From positions 65,344,494-65,408,493 of the forward strand of contig CM063500.1 in NCBI GenBank assembly GCA_032207245.1: a DNA stretch of 64,000 bases, written 5' to 3'. This document shows, piece by piece, positions 12,641 to 23,822 of the stretch. Made by a program: the position numbers and the translations under genes. This DNA is from Pardosa pseudoannulata (lineage: Eukaryota; Arthropoda; Arachnida; Araneae; Lycosidae). A model generated the notes under the pieces. That model ran no database searches and was not told the DNA's origin. It saw only the letters and a list, made by a program, of their open reading frames with translations. Position 1 is the first letter of the stretch. Each line of letters opens with the position of its first letter.

Positions 12641-13320
12641 AATAGTTTTTGCGATACAACAGTTCATAACTTATAATTTATGCTACAGAACAGTTCTCTC
12701 TATAAAATCGTACATAGTCACATAATAGTTCATACTATATATTCTAAGCTACTGCATAGTCCATTTCTTATATACTATAATACAAAAGAGCTTTTACCAT
12801 ATACTAATCCATTATTTATCTTCTAAGTCAAAAAATAGTTTTTGCGATATTACAGTTCATAACTTATATTTTATGCTACAACTGTGCTGAACTGTTCTCT
12901 ATAAAATCGTACACAGTCACATAATAAATTATCCTATATATTCTGAAGTCCTACATAGTCCATTTCTTATATACTATAATACAAAAGAGTTCTTACCATA
13001 TACTAGTCCATGGTTTATCTTCTAAGTTAAAAAAATAGTTTTTGCGATATTACAGTTTATAACTTATATTTTATGCTATAGAACAGTTCTCTCTATAAAA
13101 TTCATATACAGTCACAAAATAGTGCATACTATATATTCTAAGCTACTACATAGTCCATTTCTTATATACTATAATACAAAAGAGATCTTACCATATACTA
13201 GTCCATGATTTATCTTCTAAGTTAAAAAATAGTTTTTGCTATATAACAGTTTATAACTTATATAATCTTACGTAGCCACATAATATTTCATACTATATAT
13301 TTTATGCTAAGGATAAGTTC
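12640..13320. repeat. Tandem array C, ~4 units of ~195 bp
   Basis: The marker aatagtttttgc falls at 12641, 12834, 13035 and 13229, with spacings of 193, 201 and 194. Units share acagttcataacttata, cagttctctctataaaat, tccatttcttatatactata and acaaaagag. Divergence between units is higher than in arrays A and D, so this array is older. Confidence 0.85.
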
Positions 13321-13532
13321 ATATCCTATATTGTATGATACATATTAGTTCTGTCATGTTCTATTTATTGCTTATATAATACGTTAAAAAAATAATTTCC
13401 AAGATAAAACAGTTCACTACTGATGTTCTACGCTATAGAACAGGTGCTCACTAAATAAAGTCATTCAAACCTTATATGTTACGAAATAGTTCTTGAAAAC
13501 AAATTTGATAAACTATATTCTAAGTTAAAGAG

Positions 13533-13618
13533 CTGGAGTCTATGCATTTGAATCTCACAGTTGCCATAAATGTTTGTAGCTATTCGGAATAAAGTTTAAA
13601 CAGTAGGCTCCGGTCCAA
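13533..13618 (+). mobile_element. Older SINE-1 copy, split by a younger one (5' piece)
   Basis: A degenerate SINE-1: tttgaatctcacagttgcc stands where young copies have the B-box region, followed by tttaaacagtaggctccggt. It is interrupted at 13626-13791 by a younger SINE-1 and resumes at 13792-13825 (tagctctcgtgttgtac). Confidence 0.65.
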
Positions 13619-13625
13619 TTTAGCT

Positions 13626-13791
13626 TTAGGCCAAATGATGGCCGAATGATCAGGGCGTTGGTCTTCGGTTCGAATCCCACTGGGGAATGGATGTTCGTAG
13701 CTGTTCGGAATCGGCTTTAAGCAGTAGGTCCCGGTCTCATTAGCCCTCGTGTTGCAAAAAAGTCGACCGTAGTGCCCCCAAACCAACCCCT
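13626..13791 (+). mobile_element. SINE-1 (tRNA-derived), inserted in an older SINE-1
   Basis: The tRNA-like head has an A-box-like tggccgaatgatcaggg and a perfect B box ggttcgaatcc. The body reads gttcggaatcggctttaag, then cattagccctcgtgttgcaa, and ends ccaaaccaacccc. It is flanked by TTTAGCT on both sides (13619-13625 and 13792-13798). This is a pol III promoter-bearing SINE; mobilisation would need an unrelated LINE. Confidence 0.85.
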
Positions 13792-13919
13792 TTTAGCTCT
13801 CGTGTTGTACAAAATAGAACAATAATTATTTAAATCAAAATAGTTTACGTAAAAGAATAGTTATATGACATAAGAGTTCATACTTTTATACTATAACAGG
13901 GGTCAACAAACTATATTAG

Positions 13920-15625
13920 GACTTTACAAGATTGAAAACTTTAATGGGTCTATTTTTTACACATAAGGTATGTCTAGCACATAAAGCAAAATAAAAAAAC
14001 CTTTTTATTAGAAGGTGATACTTTTTCATACATAATATTATACACAGTACTTCTGATGCTTAGAAACAAATAAAAACTTGGGCTGGATTGAAAACTTGAA
14101 TGGGTATATTTTTTATACATAAGATATGTCTAACACATAAAGCAAAATAAAAAAAAACCTTTTTATTAGAAGGTGATACTTTTTCATACATAATATTATA
14201 CACAGTACTTCTGATGCTTAGAAACAAATAAAAACTTGGGCTGGATTGAAAACTTGAATGGGTATATTTTTTATACATAAGGTATGTCTAACACATAAAG
14301 TAAAATAAAAGACCTTTTTATTAGAAGGTGATACTTTTTCATACATAATATTATACACAGTACTTCTGATGCTTAGAAACAAATAAAAAATTGGGCTAGG
14401 TTGAAAACTTGAATGGGTATATTTTTTACACATAAGGTATGTCTAACACATAAAGCAAAATGAAAAAACCTTTTTATTAGAAGGTGATACTTTTTCATAC
14501 ATAATATTATACACAGTACTTCTGATGCTTAAAAACAAATAAAAACTTGGGCTAGGTTGAAAACTTGAATGGGTATATTTTTTACACATAAGATATGTCT
14601 AACACATAGAGAAATATAAAAAACCTGTTTATTATAAAGTCATACTTTTTCATACATAATATTATACACAGTACTTCTGATGCTTAGAAACAAATAAAAA
14701 CTTGGGCTAGGTTGAAAACTTGAATGGGTATATTTTTTACACATAAGGTATGCCTAACGCATAAAGCAAAATGAAAAACCTTTTTATTAGAAGGTGATAC
14801 TTTTTCATACATAGTATTATACACAGTACTTCTGATGCTTAGAAACAAATAAAAACTTGGGCTAGATTGAAAACTTGAATGTGTATATTTTTTTACACAT
14901 AAGGTATGTCTAGTACATAAAGCAAAATAAAAAACCTTTTTATTAGAAGGTGATACTTTTTCATACATAATATTACACACAGTACTTCTGATGCTTAGAA
15001 ACAAATAAAAACTTGGGCTAGATTGAAAACTTGAATGGGTATATTTTTTACACATAAGGTATGTCTAACACATAAAGAAAAATAAAAAACCTTTTATTAG
15101 AAGGTGATACTTTTTCATACATAATATTATACACAGTACTTCTGATGCTTAGAAACAAATAAAAACTTGTGCTAGATTGAAAACTTGAATAGGTATATTT
15201 TTTACACATAAGGTATGTCTAACACATAAAGCAAAATAAAAAACCTTTTATTAGAAGGTGGTACTTTTTCATACATAATATTATACACAGTACTTCTGAT
15301 GCTTAGAAACAAATAAAAACTTGGGCTAGATTGAAAACTTGAATGGGTATATTTTTTACACATAAGGTATGTCTAACACATAAAGCAAAATAAAAAACCT
15401 TTTTATTAGAAGGTGATACTTTTTCATACATAATATTATACACAGTACTTCTGATGCTTAGAAACAAATAAAAACTTGGGCTAGGTTGAAAACTTGAATG
15501 GGTATATTTTTTACTCATAAGGTATGTCTAACACATAAAGCAAAATAAAAAAACCTTTTATTAGAAAGTGGTACTTTTTCATTCATAATATTATACACAG
15601 TACTTCTGATGCTCAGAAACAAATA
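13920..15625. repeat. Tandem array D, 11 units of ~155 bp
   Basis: The marker ttctgatgct falls at 14051, 14209, 14364, 14520, 14675, 14830, 14986, 15140, 15294, 15449 and 15604. Spacings are 154-158. A unit reads aaaaacttgggctagattga, ggtatattttttacacataa, ggtatgtctaacacataaag and ttattagaaggtgatacttt. Units are nearly identical. Open frames of up to 123 codons on the minus strand arise because some units are multiples of three; there is no sign of real coding. Confidence 0.95.
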
Positions 15626-15721
15626 AAAAACTTAATAAATCTGTTATAGAGTAGTTACAATTTGTAAAAACGTGAGTGTATTTTTTTCTTCAGGGTCAAT
15701 TTTTCATACTACAAACGCGCA

Positions 15722-16055
15722 GTTTATATAGTGATTAGCTTATTGTACTACCACTCATCAGGCTTGGGTTCGATTCCCGAGTAAGGCAGCCGAACGATGT
15801 CCGAATGGTTAGGGTGCTGGAATTCGGAACCGGAGTTCGTGGGTTCGAATCCCACTATGGCATGGATGTTCGTAGCCGTTCGGAATCGGCTTTAAGCAGT
15901 AGGTCCCTGTCTCATTAGCCCTCGTGTTGCAAAAGTAGACCGTAGTACTCCAAAACCAAAAACCGAGTAAGGCAGGGTTGTATTTGTACAAAGTACCTTA
16001 ATAGGGAGCTATATTACCCTAAGTATATGGTACTTCTATAATAAAATGAAAAACA
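15722..16055 (+). mobile_element. SINE-3 (different tRNA head), split by SINE-1
   Basis: A tRNA-like head gtgattagcttattgtact with B box gggttcgattcccgag ends in gtaaggcag. The sequence resumes after the SINE-1 insertion with ggttgtatttgtacaaagta and tatattaccctaagtatatg. It is a distinct short retroposon or a tRNA-derived head; only one copy is in the window, so the family is inferred. Confidence 0.55.
15790..15962 (+). mobile_element. SINE-1, full-length, 13-bp target duplication
   Basis: A near-complete copy: gtccgaatggttagggtgctgg (A-box region), B box ggttcgaatcc at 15842-15852, the unique body, and the end ccaaaaccaaa. It is flanked by an exact 13-bp repeat CCGAGTAAGGCAG (15777-15789 and 15963-15975). 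It sits inside SINE-3. Confidence 0.92.
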
Positions 16056-16957
16056 AATGTACCAATTGTATGGTGAAAGGCAAATAAAAACAAATACCCC
16101 GCATTTGTAAAAATAAAAAAATAAACCATCATAATATTGAATTTTAAGTTAGTCACTTTGTAAATTGTAAGTTAATTATGATATATGCTGGAATTTTACA
16201 TAGTTTGTTTTAGAAAACGTCTTTTCACTTAACACGTTGTAAGCGGGAAACTTACTAGTACTTTTTCTGACGATTGATACTTGAGCGCGTTTCACGTGGT
16301 TAGTGTAACAACATGATTTGTTTGTGGGTACAAAAATAACGGTACATAAAGGAAAACGAAGCCAAATGTTCTTGTCTACTACGTCGATTCTAGAAAAATT
16401 TAGACAAATAAAAACTAGTTTTAACATCGGTCATTGCGACTGATGTAAAATTAAATAATTTTCGATGTATTGAGATTTAACTGAATAACTAAATTTAAGC
16501 TCAAAACGTCCGCTCCCCGTACAATTTAGCTGCGAAATGTACCCGCACACAATGTGTTAAGAACAAACTCCCAAATACTGATATAAAATCAGTGTAGGTT
16601 TCGTTTCTCATGATATGAGTCTGAGCAAAACTTAAGTACTGCCATCTGGCGGAGATCTGCAGAGTTATTATTTTTCATAAATTTCCCGAGCTCGAGATTG
16701 ATTTGGCTGTTTTCAGTTTTCCACGATTGGCAACATAAAAAGAAATGGAGTTGAAAAGCAAAATGGAGCGGAGGTTGTCGCCGACGATGTCGAATACAAT
16801 TATTTTTGAAGAATAAAAGCTTTTAGAATCGAAATTGACCCCACCTTCTGGTTTAAGACTTCGAAATATAGATACGTGTGTTTGAATAAACTCTACAAAA
16901 AGCTCTCCCAAAGACTGTTTCATTTAGAGAATAAAACAATGAGACTTTCTATTATAC
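16056..16957. other. Intergenic sequence, nothing recognised
   Basis: AT-rich with a few open frames of about 80 codons on the minus strand (16176-16427, 16675-16923). None shows recognisable domains or clean splice context. No repeat family was recognised. Confidence 0.45.
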
Positions 16958-16961
16958 AGAT

Positions 16962-18000
16962 TGTAACGTATCCGGTCCCTGTTTCATGTGACGTATTGAA
17001 GAAGCAGGCGTTTCTTGATTAAATGATTTATTTACACCTAGCAGCTATATACACATTTCTATATACACACAATTCAATTACAGTTCACAAGTATATGATA
17101 CATTAGACGTAGGCCTGAGTAGAGACGTACAATAAATGCCTCTGCCGAAAGGTTTGATAACCGACGGAAGAAAACAATTCGGTAGCTTCGCAGAATAGTT
17201 CTCGGAAGTAATTATGTAGACAATACACTCAATTAGACGAGAGTGTTTGAAGTAGCAATTGGTATCTTTGAAGAAGATAAAAACAAAGTCAGAATTTTTG
17301 GGAGGAATACACAATCAATCCTGAAGAGGATCGAATTAAAAGAAAACCCAAGAGACAGGGTATCGTTATCAGTATCAGAAAGAGATATATCCCCAGGTGG
17401 GATTTTCGCTAAGAAAACTATCCGATGGAGAGACTGGTCAAGGCGATCTCCGAATTAACTGCTGCTAGCTAACTCATAAAAGAAGTGATCCCAAAGTGAG
17501 ATTATCGTTAAAAAAACTCTTCGATGGAGAGACTGGTCAAGACTACCTCAGAATTAGCTGGTTGCTAGCTACCAAATTACTTCTTGAAAAATCTCATCTC
17601 GTATCTTTTCTAAGAGAGCTGGCCTCACCCACAATTTCAACCATCATTGGATCACAACCATCATTGGATTATCTGGCGATGATATCCCCTTCAACCAACT
17701 GGATTGGTCTGGGCTAGAAAATCACCGTCCGCGAACCCGGGAGTTTCCGGAATTTCGTGTCGCCGAAAGATCCAACGTTGCGGCATATCTTTGGAAATTT
17801 GTGGTTTCGACGATCATCTTTTTGGCTGTCAGTCTGGGAGCTCGGTTGGCTGTCCTGTTGTTTTGGTATTGTAGGACACAAAAGTATAGACACCGTTTTC
17901 CGGAGAAAACAATACCTTTGTCTCCAAATAAACGAAGCCCATTTCTTTAACTCTTTTCAGAAGAGAAAATCTTTGGTTACTGTTAAGGTACGCTGTTACA
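16962..18000. mobile_element. Solo LTR with 4-bp target duplication
   Basis: A 1039-bp segment begins TGTAACG and ends CTGTTACA, so the termini are the complementary TGTAAC/GTTACA with TG...CA ends. It is flanked by AGAT on both sides (16958-16961 and 18001-18004). It contains no gag or pol, as expected for a solo LTR left by recombination. Inside, gatggagagactggtcaag occurs twice (about 17423 and 17524). A 4-bp duplication fits Gypsy- or Copia-type elements; the family was not resolved. Confidence 0.75.
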
Positions 18001-18603
18001 AGATATTTCATTCTAAACTGAAAATCTTTCTCTGCAAACGATAGATTTTTATTTCCATTTTTTAAAAATGGACTTTAAAAACTTCGACATCTTTTACTTG
18101 CATTGTTGTACATCGGTAGTATTAGAGGCCGTTGTATTGAAATATTTTGCTACATAGAGCAACATTTATTGAAATATCTCACTACATAGAGTGGACTGCA
18201 ATCAAAAAGGAGTGTGCATTCCTAGAAATTATAATAGTTCCAAATACAAAAAATCCAACATTTTATGACTCACTGTTTTTTAGTTATGCCTCACAGAGTT
18301 ATATACCTTATATTGAAATTTGTTATTATATAAAGTGCAGATTTCAATTAAAAGATTAGGTGCCCAATTAGATGTTATAATAGTCATAAATACAAAATTT
18401 CAATACTTTACAAATAAAGGTTTTGTTAATTATGCCCTATAGCGTTCTATATGTAATATCAAAAATTTTCGTTGTGTGGAGTGCAGATAGGTCTTGACTG
18501 TTAAACTGCTCGTCCATGAGAAAAGTTGACTCAAACTATGTCAGTTTGACCTAGAAAATTCTTTTGTCTTTATTCCGAGACAAAAATCCCATCACATATA
18601 TAT
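18001..18603. repeat. Spacer with an imperfect ~160-bp duplication
   Basis: No gene. Phrases around 18200-18345 (attataatagttccaaataca, agttatgcctcacagagtta) recur in altered form at 18370-18470 (ttataatagtcataaataca, aattatgccctatagcgttc), suggesting two or three diverged tandem copies. Confidence 0.55.
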
Positions 18604-19965
18604 TGTAGCGTCTTTAGCTCTAATTGAGTTGGAAAAAGGGTAGCGGAGGCCTACGTACAGACTAAAGATCTTTATTAGTATCACAAAAAGTTAAAGTTAT
18701 GATGAAGACACTGATGAAGTTAATATGATATATACAGTGATGATCGTTGCAAAAATCAGCTTCCTAATCGTTCGGAGAGAAAAAAGAGGGAAAGGACACT
18801 CTCAGTCTCTCTCCCAACGCTATCAGCCAACGCTATGAGTACCAACGTTATGAGTTAACAGGAGACTCGATCGGTCAAAAAATCGCCCTGGTCCATGAAC
18901 TCCGGTCATTTTATATCACCGTCTTCCCGCAGATTTCCATCTGAGCTAATAGGACATCAGGTTGATGACGTGATGAGAAACCTCTTGTAGAACTCTAGCC
19001 GGACAGGTGTAAGCCCGGTTCCAAGAGGAGTTTGCAATAATCGGGAGCAATCTCGCCGATCTACAAAGACATCATTAACCCTTTAAAGGTCACCTACATA
19101 AATTCTTTGGAATTTAATGAAATTAGTTTGTAAATATTATCTACAACTCTTATAAATGTAAACTGTTTTAAAAATTTTTTTTTAATTCTTAGAGGGGCTT
19201 GCCTTAGAAGATACCATATAATTGGGGTTAACTAACAAAACACCCCCTTATACAGCGTTAACCCGATTTTTAAAATTTTAATATATTCTAAGAACAAAAA
19301 AATAAGTGTTCTTAAAAATAATAAATAGTTCAACAATTTATAGTGTTGTTTGAATAGATATTTTTGTTTGGAATCAAAGTAAAAAAAAATCGAATTACTA
19401 ACTTTCAAGTTACAGCAAGTATAAATACATATTTCAGAAGAAAAAATAAATTAAATGCAGTACTGTTATCTATTCTAAGTTTTAAATGTTAAAAACATAA
19501 AAAAAATTATAAAAAGAAAACACTCATGTATCTCCAAAAATTAGAGAAAAAAAATATGTTTAACTAGATTTCGCTGTGTAACACTGTCCGGTAAAGGGTT
19601 AATACGTGTCTCTGGACAAACCTTTGGAGAACAAGGTTGGAAAGTATTGCAGCTTCCCTTACAATGTAGAGGATTTCTGTCGCGTGAGACTCTTTCTTCG
19701 GGATGTGATTGAAACCAACACTGGAAACACTTCAACAGCATCCTAATAAATTTCTCAGACAGAATGATTGAGGTGGTCCTGGGTGTTAACAGTCCTCTAT
19801 TCAGCATCATATTCTGCGCGAAACAAAGTCCTTTCACAAGGTAAAGATGAGCTCAGTTCAAGTGCTCACAAAAGGTGCTTTCGCTATTTCTACCTTATGC
19901 CGTTTTTTCTCACGGTACTAGATAAGTCTGTATCTGGAAATTTAATGTAACGAGAATTCGTTACA
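18604..19965. mobile_element. LTR-like segment split by a MITE (tentative)
   Basis: It begins TGTAGCG and ends TTCGTTACA, like the solo LTR upstream. It is GC-richer than its surroundings and has no coding region. Without the inserted MITE it would be about 840 bp. No matching target duplication was found, so the boundaries are provisional. Confidence 0.4.
19075..19602. mobile_element. TTAA-flanked piggyBac-type MITE, compact copy
   Basis: The element 19079-19598 begins CCCTTTAAAGGTCACC and ends CCGGTAAAGGG, with exact TTAA on both sides (19075-19078 and 19599-19602). Its body aligns with the swollen copy at 1589-2939. TTAA duplication with CCC-type ends is characteristic of piggyBac elements. 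It encodes nothing and would be moved only by a transposase made elsewhere. Confidence 0.85.
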
Positions 19966-20206
19966 TCATGCATATAATATTTGCGCTGATATATTCACAA
20001 CCTACAATCCTAGAGATCCACTTATGAGAAAAATGTAAATTATGCAGGAAAAAAAATGAATTCTTTAAATTTTAAACAAAAATCCATATTTATGTAAAAA
20101 GTATTACAAATATTACACATATCTGCAAATGAAAAAAGTTTTATTTTATTTGCAATTATGTATATACAAATTACATGCAAATTCTGTCTCTCTTATTAAT
20201 TTAAAA
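19966..20206. other. AT-rich spacer
   Basis: No gene or repeat recognised between the LTR-like segment and the Helitron. Confidence 0.4.
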
Positions 20207-20500
20207 CTAGCATATAGCCCGTCATATGACGGGATCAGTAAAATTTTTAATTTTCCAGAATTGTAAAGTACCCTATGAGGCAGGTAATAAAATAGTTTGA
20301 TTTTGGCTGAGAATTTTTGGCTTTGGCCAAATTTAATTTATCTTGTCATTATCCGTGATAGGATGGAGAGCAGAGGTTTTATTATTGACAATGATTATTT
20401 CGGGGTATATATGAAGGATGTTCAAAATTTAGTGAATCGATTGCAAACCGTGTGGTTCTGTATAAAAAACAATCATAAAAACGAACTAACTTCTTCATAT

Positions 20501-21352
20501 TTAACCCATATTATACCACACCAAATAAATATTTCTGTAGATTATTAAAACTTAATCCCAATCATTAATATGGTGTAACTAAGATATAAAACCAAAATTT
20601 TGAAAAAATATTTTTAATTTTTATGTAATTGGCTGTCCTATAAATAGGACAACGGTCCATTACACTACTAAAACTTAACAAATATCACTTACATTGCATT
20701 AGGCTGATTCATAGATCAAATTTGGGGAAACAGTCAAAACAAAGTCCAACATTACATTTTAAGCATACTGTTGTAGGTTTTCTCTTGCAGTTATTGAACT
20801 GGCAGTAAGAGAGTAAGTTTATCTTGCAAAATATCTCCAGTTTTCTGAATAGAATAGACATCTATTTACCCCTTGTTGTGTCCAGGTGTGTGAACAGGTG
20901 TTTGAACTAGTTTTCATTGAAAGATAAGAAAATAATGTGCTCTATCAGTGCAATATCGAATTCATAGAAAAATAATCAGGATTGGACCTTCGTCTTAATT
21001 TTAGGGCACCTTTTTTATACTTACAAAATACACATGTAAAATATATTTTGAACAAAATTTTTCAGCTCCATTATTAGATCTGTTTTTAAACAAGTAATCT
21101 TCACAATATTTGAAAAAAAAATAATAACAAATATAAAATTAAAGATGAAAAATGACAATTTTTAAGAGGTAGCTGAAAATAAATTTTACAATACAATATA
21201 ATTTGATTTCTCAGTTTTTTGTTACTATGCTAAAGTGTGTCTATTTTAAAGGTGTTAAAATAAAATCCACTCAGAAAATATTTATAACTTTATTATTAAA
21301 TGGAATTTTATTTGCTGTCCTGTTTATAGGACAGCGGTCCAATATGGGTTAA
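20501..21352 (-). mobile_element. piggyBac-like element inside Helitron d
   Basis: TTAA at 20501-20504 and 21349-21352 flank termini CCCATATT and its complement. Two subterminal hairpins, gtcctataaataggac (about 20635) and gtcctgtttataggac (about 21317), each followed by a cggtcca phrase, lie near the ends. Uninterrupted Helitron copies at 25500 and 26650 keep a single TTAA at this place, which confirms the insertion. A transposase tail is preserved inside (20709-20830). Confidence 0.82.
20709..20830 (-). pseudogene. piggyBac transposase C-terminal Cys-rich remnant
   Basis: The minus-strand frame ends at a TGA (20709-20711) and reads INLLSYCQFNNCKRKPTT then VCLKCNVGLCFDCFPKF. The pattern C-x5-C ... 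C-x2-C-x4-C-x2-C matches the cysteine-rich domain that closes piggyBac transposases and binds the element ends. The catalytic DDD domain is missing, so this is an internal-deletion relic kept because it lies near one end. Confidence 0.72.
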
Positions 21353-22006
21353 AGACCTAGATATTTATTAGTCCGTGAAATAGACTCCTAGACTTTTATG
21401 AAAAGAATTTGTTGGTAATACCGGCGATAAAATGTTCATCGCTACCAAAAATAATCGATAATCAAATTTAAAATTATCTCATATTTACCTAATCTATTAT
21501 TTAATCCAAATATAAAAGAAAATTATTTAAGTCATATCTAAGTTCAGAGATAAAACGTATGAAAATAATGCAGACGATATTTAAATAATTTAAAATAAGA
21601 AATGATTCAATGAGATGGTTAAAGGAATGACGTCATAACGTTAGAAAAAAAAAGGTTATTTTAATCTACTTATAATGTGATAAATTGATAAATTTAATCG
21701 CCTGCTCTTAACCGGGGAAAATAAGGCTTGAAATAATGATATTAAACGCTCGAAAAGTGAAGAAGGGGTGAAATTCGAACATTTTGAAGACGACAGTATT
21801 GTTTGCTGTGATATGAAGCCTGTTTATACCAATTTGTTTTAGAATCGGATCGATAATTTAGGAGAAGATGAACTTTACTCGCTTTGAATTTTGCTAACAG
21901 TAACTCATCAAGAATCTAATGGATGCCTCTATCCATTCCATGTCCAACCGCTTCATAAATTCACGGACAGGCGGAGAGATAACTTAGGATATTATTATAT
22001 AAGGGA

Positions 22007-22740
22007 TTTCCTGTTTTTAAAGAAAAAGAGCTCTCACTGGATTCTTTTAATTCAGGCCATTGTAATGAAATCATACTTAAAGTTTTCGGTTTCATTTTTG
22101 TAAGTCTATTTCTGGGACTACTTTTGATTCCATTTATACAAGAAAAGTTTCTTTCGGGAAGTTTTGCTCGAAAATAAGTCTCCCCTTTTCAAAGTATTTT
22201 TGAGGTTAGAAATATTTGAAATTAATCGAAATTGAGGCCCTCCGAAATTGTAAAATTTTCACTATATTTTCCCCTTAATGTCATTCGGGTCCATGGAACC
22301 CGAGATTCTGTCTCACTATTACAAACTTTTTTCATATAGCCCATCTATACTGAAGAGTCGGGACTCCATGTAGAGGAAGTAAGCTGTATGTAGATTGATT
22401 GATGAAGAGTCGCAGGTTTTATTTTAAGAGTCACCTCAGGTAGATAAAAATCAGACGCTGACTTGATGGAGAGACATTCTTTTATTTTAGTATTCGATCA
22501 AATAATTTTTTTCACTTTATACTCTACAAATAAAATAGTCCACTTCTGCCTTTATCTAATAGTGGGTAACTGAGATTCATTTAATTGCGTTGTTTAAAAG
22601 TATTATGGAGATTAAATTGTTGCTCTATACAAAAAATATGATGGAGACTAATTTGTTGCGTTATTTAAAATATGGAGATTAATTCGTTGCTTTAAGTAAA
22701 AATAACGCCAGGAACGTCGCAGTAAAACAAAACAAGGATA
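22007..22740. other. Spacer with short tandem phrase
   Basis: No gene. A 19-nt inverted repeat tcgggtccatggaacccga lies near 22286-22304. Near 22600-22700 a phrase (tatggagattaaattgttgc and variants) is repeated three times at 45-50 bp spacing. Confidence 0.5.
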
Positions 22741-23345
22741 GAGTGCTTAGGGTGGCCAAAGATCGAGGTGGCTCCAACGGAAACAATTTTTCCGACCAAA
22801 ACAACGCATCGGCAAGGGTGTTAAAACTTCATCTCATTGTCTCCCCGTCTCTCAAAAATTATCAAAAACTTCTAGGCTGCGCTCACGCCAAAAGCGCCGA
22901 AACACAGCCAGCAAGAGGGCTGCCAGACGCCAAGATAACACCGCGCTCTCAGGGAGAGCGACGGGTTCTCGCGGCTCTGACCAATGAAACGTCGAGACAA
23001 GGCGCACGGAGAACAAAAAACCCAATTGCAGTGAAGCGCAACTCCGGTGATGAAAATTCACCAAAAACGATGCGGAACAGAGCTTGGCAATACACCACAA
23101 CGCGGCACCTTTCAAAGGGGCGGCTGTTTATCTCAAACCGAAACTTATGGCTGCAGAACTGTCAGAATATGAGCCGATGTGCACAAATTATGGTCGAAAG
23201 GTGTAAGGGCTGTGGATGCAGGTGGCCAGAATTGGACGCTCGGTTCGAAACTTAATCCCAGATCGAAGGCGGCTCTGTTTGAAGCGATAAGCTGCTATCG
23301 TGAGAACACAGCTAGAGCTGCACCTGCAAGGGGCAATATGCGAAA
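22741..23345 (+). other. GC-rich island with 170-codon open frame, unrecognised
   Basis: Compared with its surroundings this stretch is GC-rich and CpG-containing. An open frame at 22743-23255 would encode a basic protein with many Arg, Asn and Ser and a Cys cluster near the end (CKGCGC), but I recognise no domain. Promoter-like strings occur inside: gaccaatgaaac (CCAAT box) near 22979 and aagcgccgaaac (E2F-like) near 22891. It may be a CpG-type promoter, an old retroposed fragment or a captured gene piece. A coding role is not supported. Confidence 0.3.
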
Positions 23346-23822
23346 AAAAGGCACAAAATGTAGGTTAAAATATATCTACCCCACAAGTGAAATATGTAAT
23401 GAAGGGACATGAAAAATCTTCATTACACCATCATATGACGGGATTAGTCAAGTCAAATTTTTAATTTTCCAGAATGAGGAATTTGCACATGTGGGGGATT
23501 CGAACAACTTAGTGTTTTTCTGATAATTTCAGACTCTTAGATTCCAAAAATGTTCTCAAAAATGTAAAAAACTGGGTCCATCATTTAAAAAATGAATTTT
23601 AAAGTTAAGCGAAAATCACGTGACATCAAAACGCTCCGTGATTGGTTGTGATGTCATCGTTCATGCAGACCAATATTTTTGTATTGCTTTTAAGCGCGCA
23701 CTATTTTCCGATTTTGTTTTTGCAAGTTCCTGAAATTTTCTAGCTATCAAAATTTGTTTTTATTTAAACCTGAAGGTTTATTTTATCGATCTAGATAGCT
23801 TAGTTATCTCAATTTGTCATAA

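Larger units (their letters stand above)
20207..22006 (-). mobile_element. Helitron, copy d, both ends intact
   Basis: Minus-strand element. The 3' end is CTAG (20207-20210) preceded by the perfect hairpin CCCGTCATATGACGGG (20218-20233) and followed by T. The 5' end is TCCCTTATATAATAATATCC (5' TC at 22006) preceded by A. Insertion between A and T without target duplication is diagnostic. An 844-bp piggyBac-like element sits inside, so the original Helitron was about 950 bp. It carries no Rep-helicase. A short open stretch antisense to the Helitron (20361-20450) is shared with copy g. Confidence 0.88.

Noticed and set aside
14060..15518. Open frames on the minus strand with repeated peptide SSPSFYLFLSIRSTVYN
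   Set aside because: They follow the satellite unit; frame continuity depends only on unit lengths divisible by three.
15842..15852. Perfect tRNA B box suggesting a tRNA gene
   Set aside because: No cloverleaf or acceptor stem; the box is the head of a SINE with target duplication. The same applies at 13678, 39307 (minus), 40572, 56580 (minus) and 62300 (minus).
22852..23115. 87-codon minus-strand open frame in the GC-rich island
   Set aside because: It is the complement of a longer open frame in a GC-rich stretch, where chance open frames are common.
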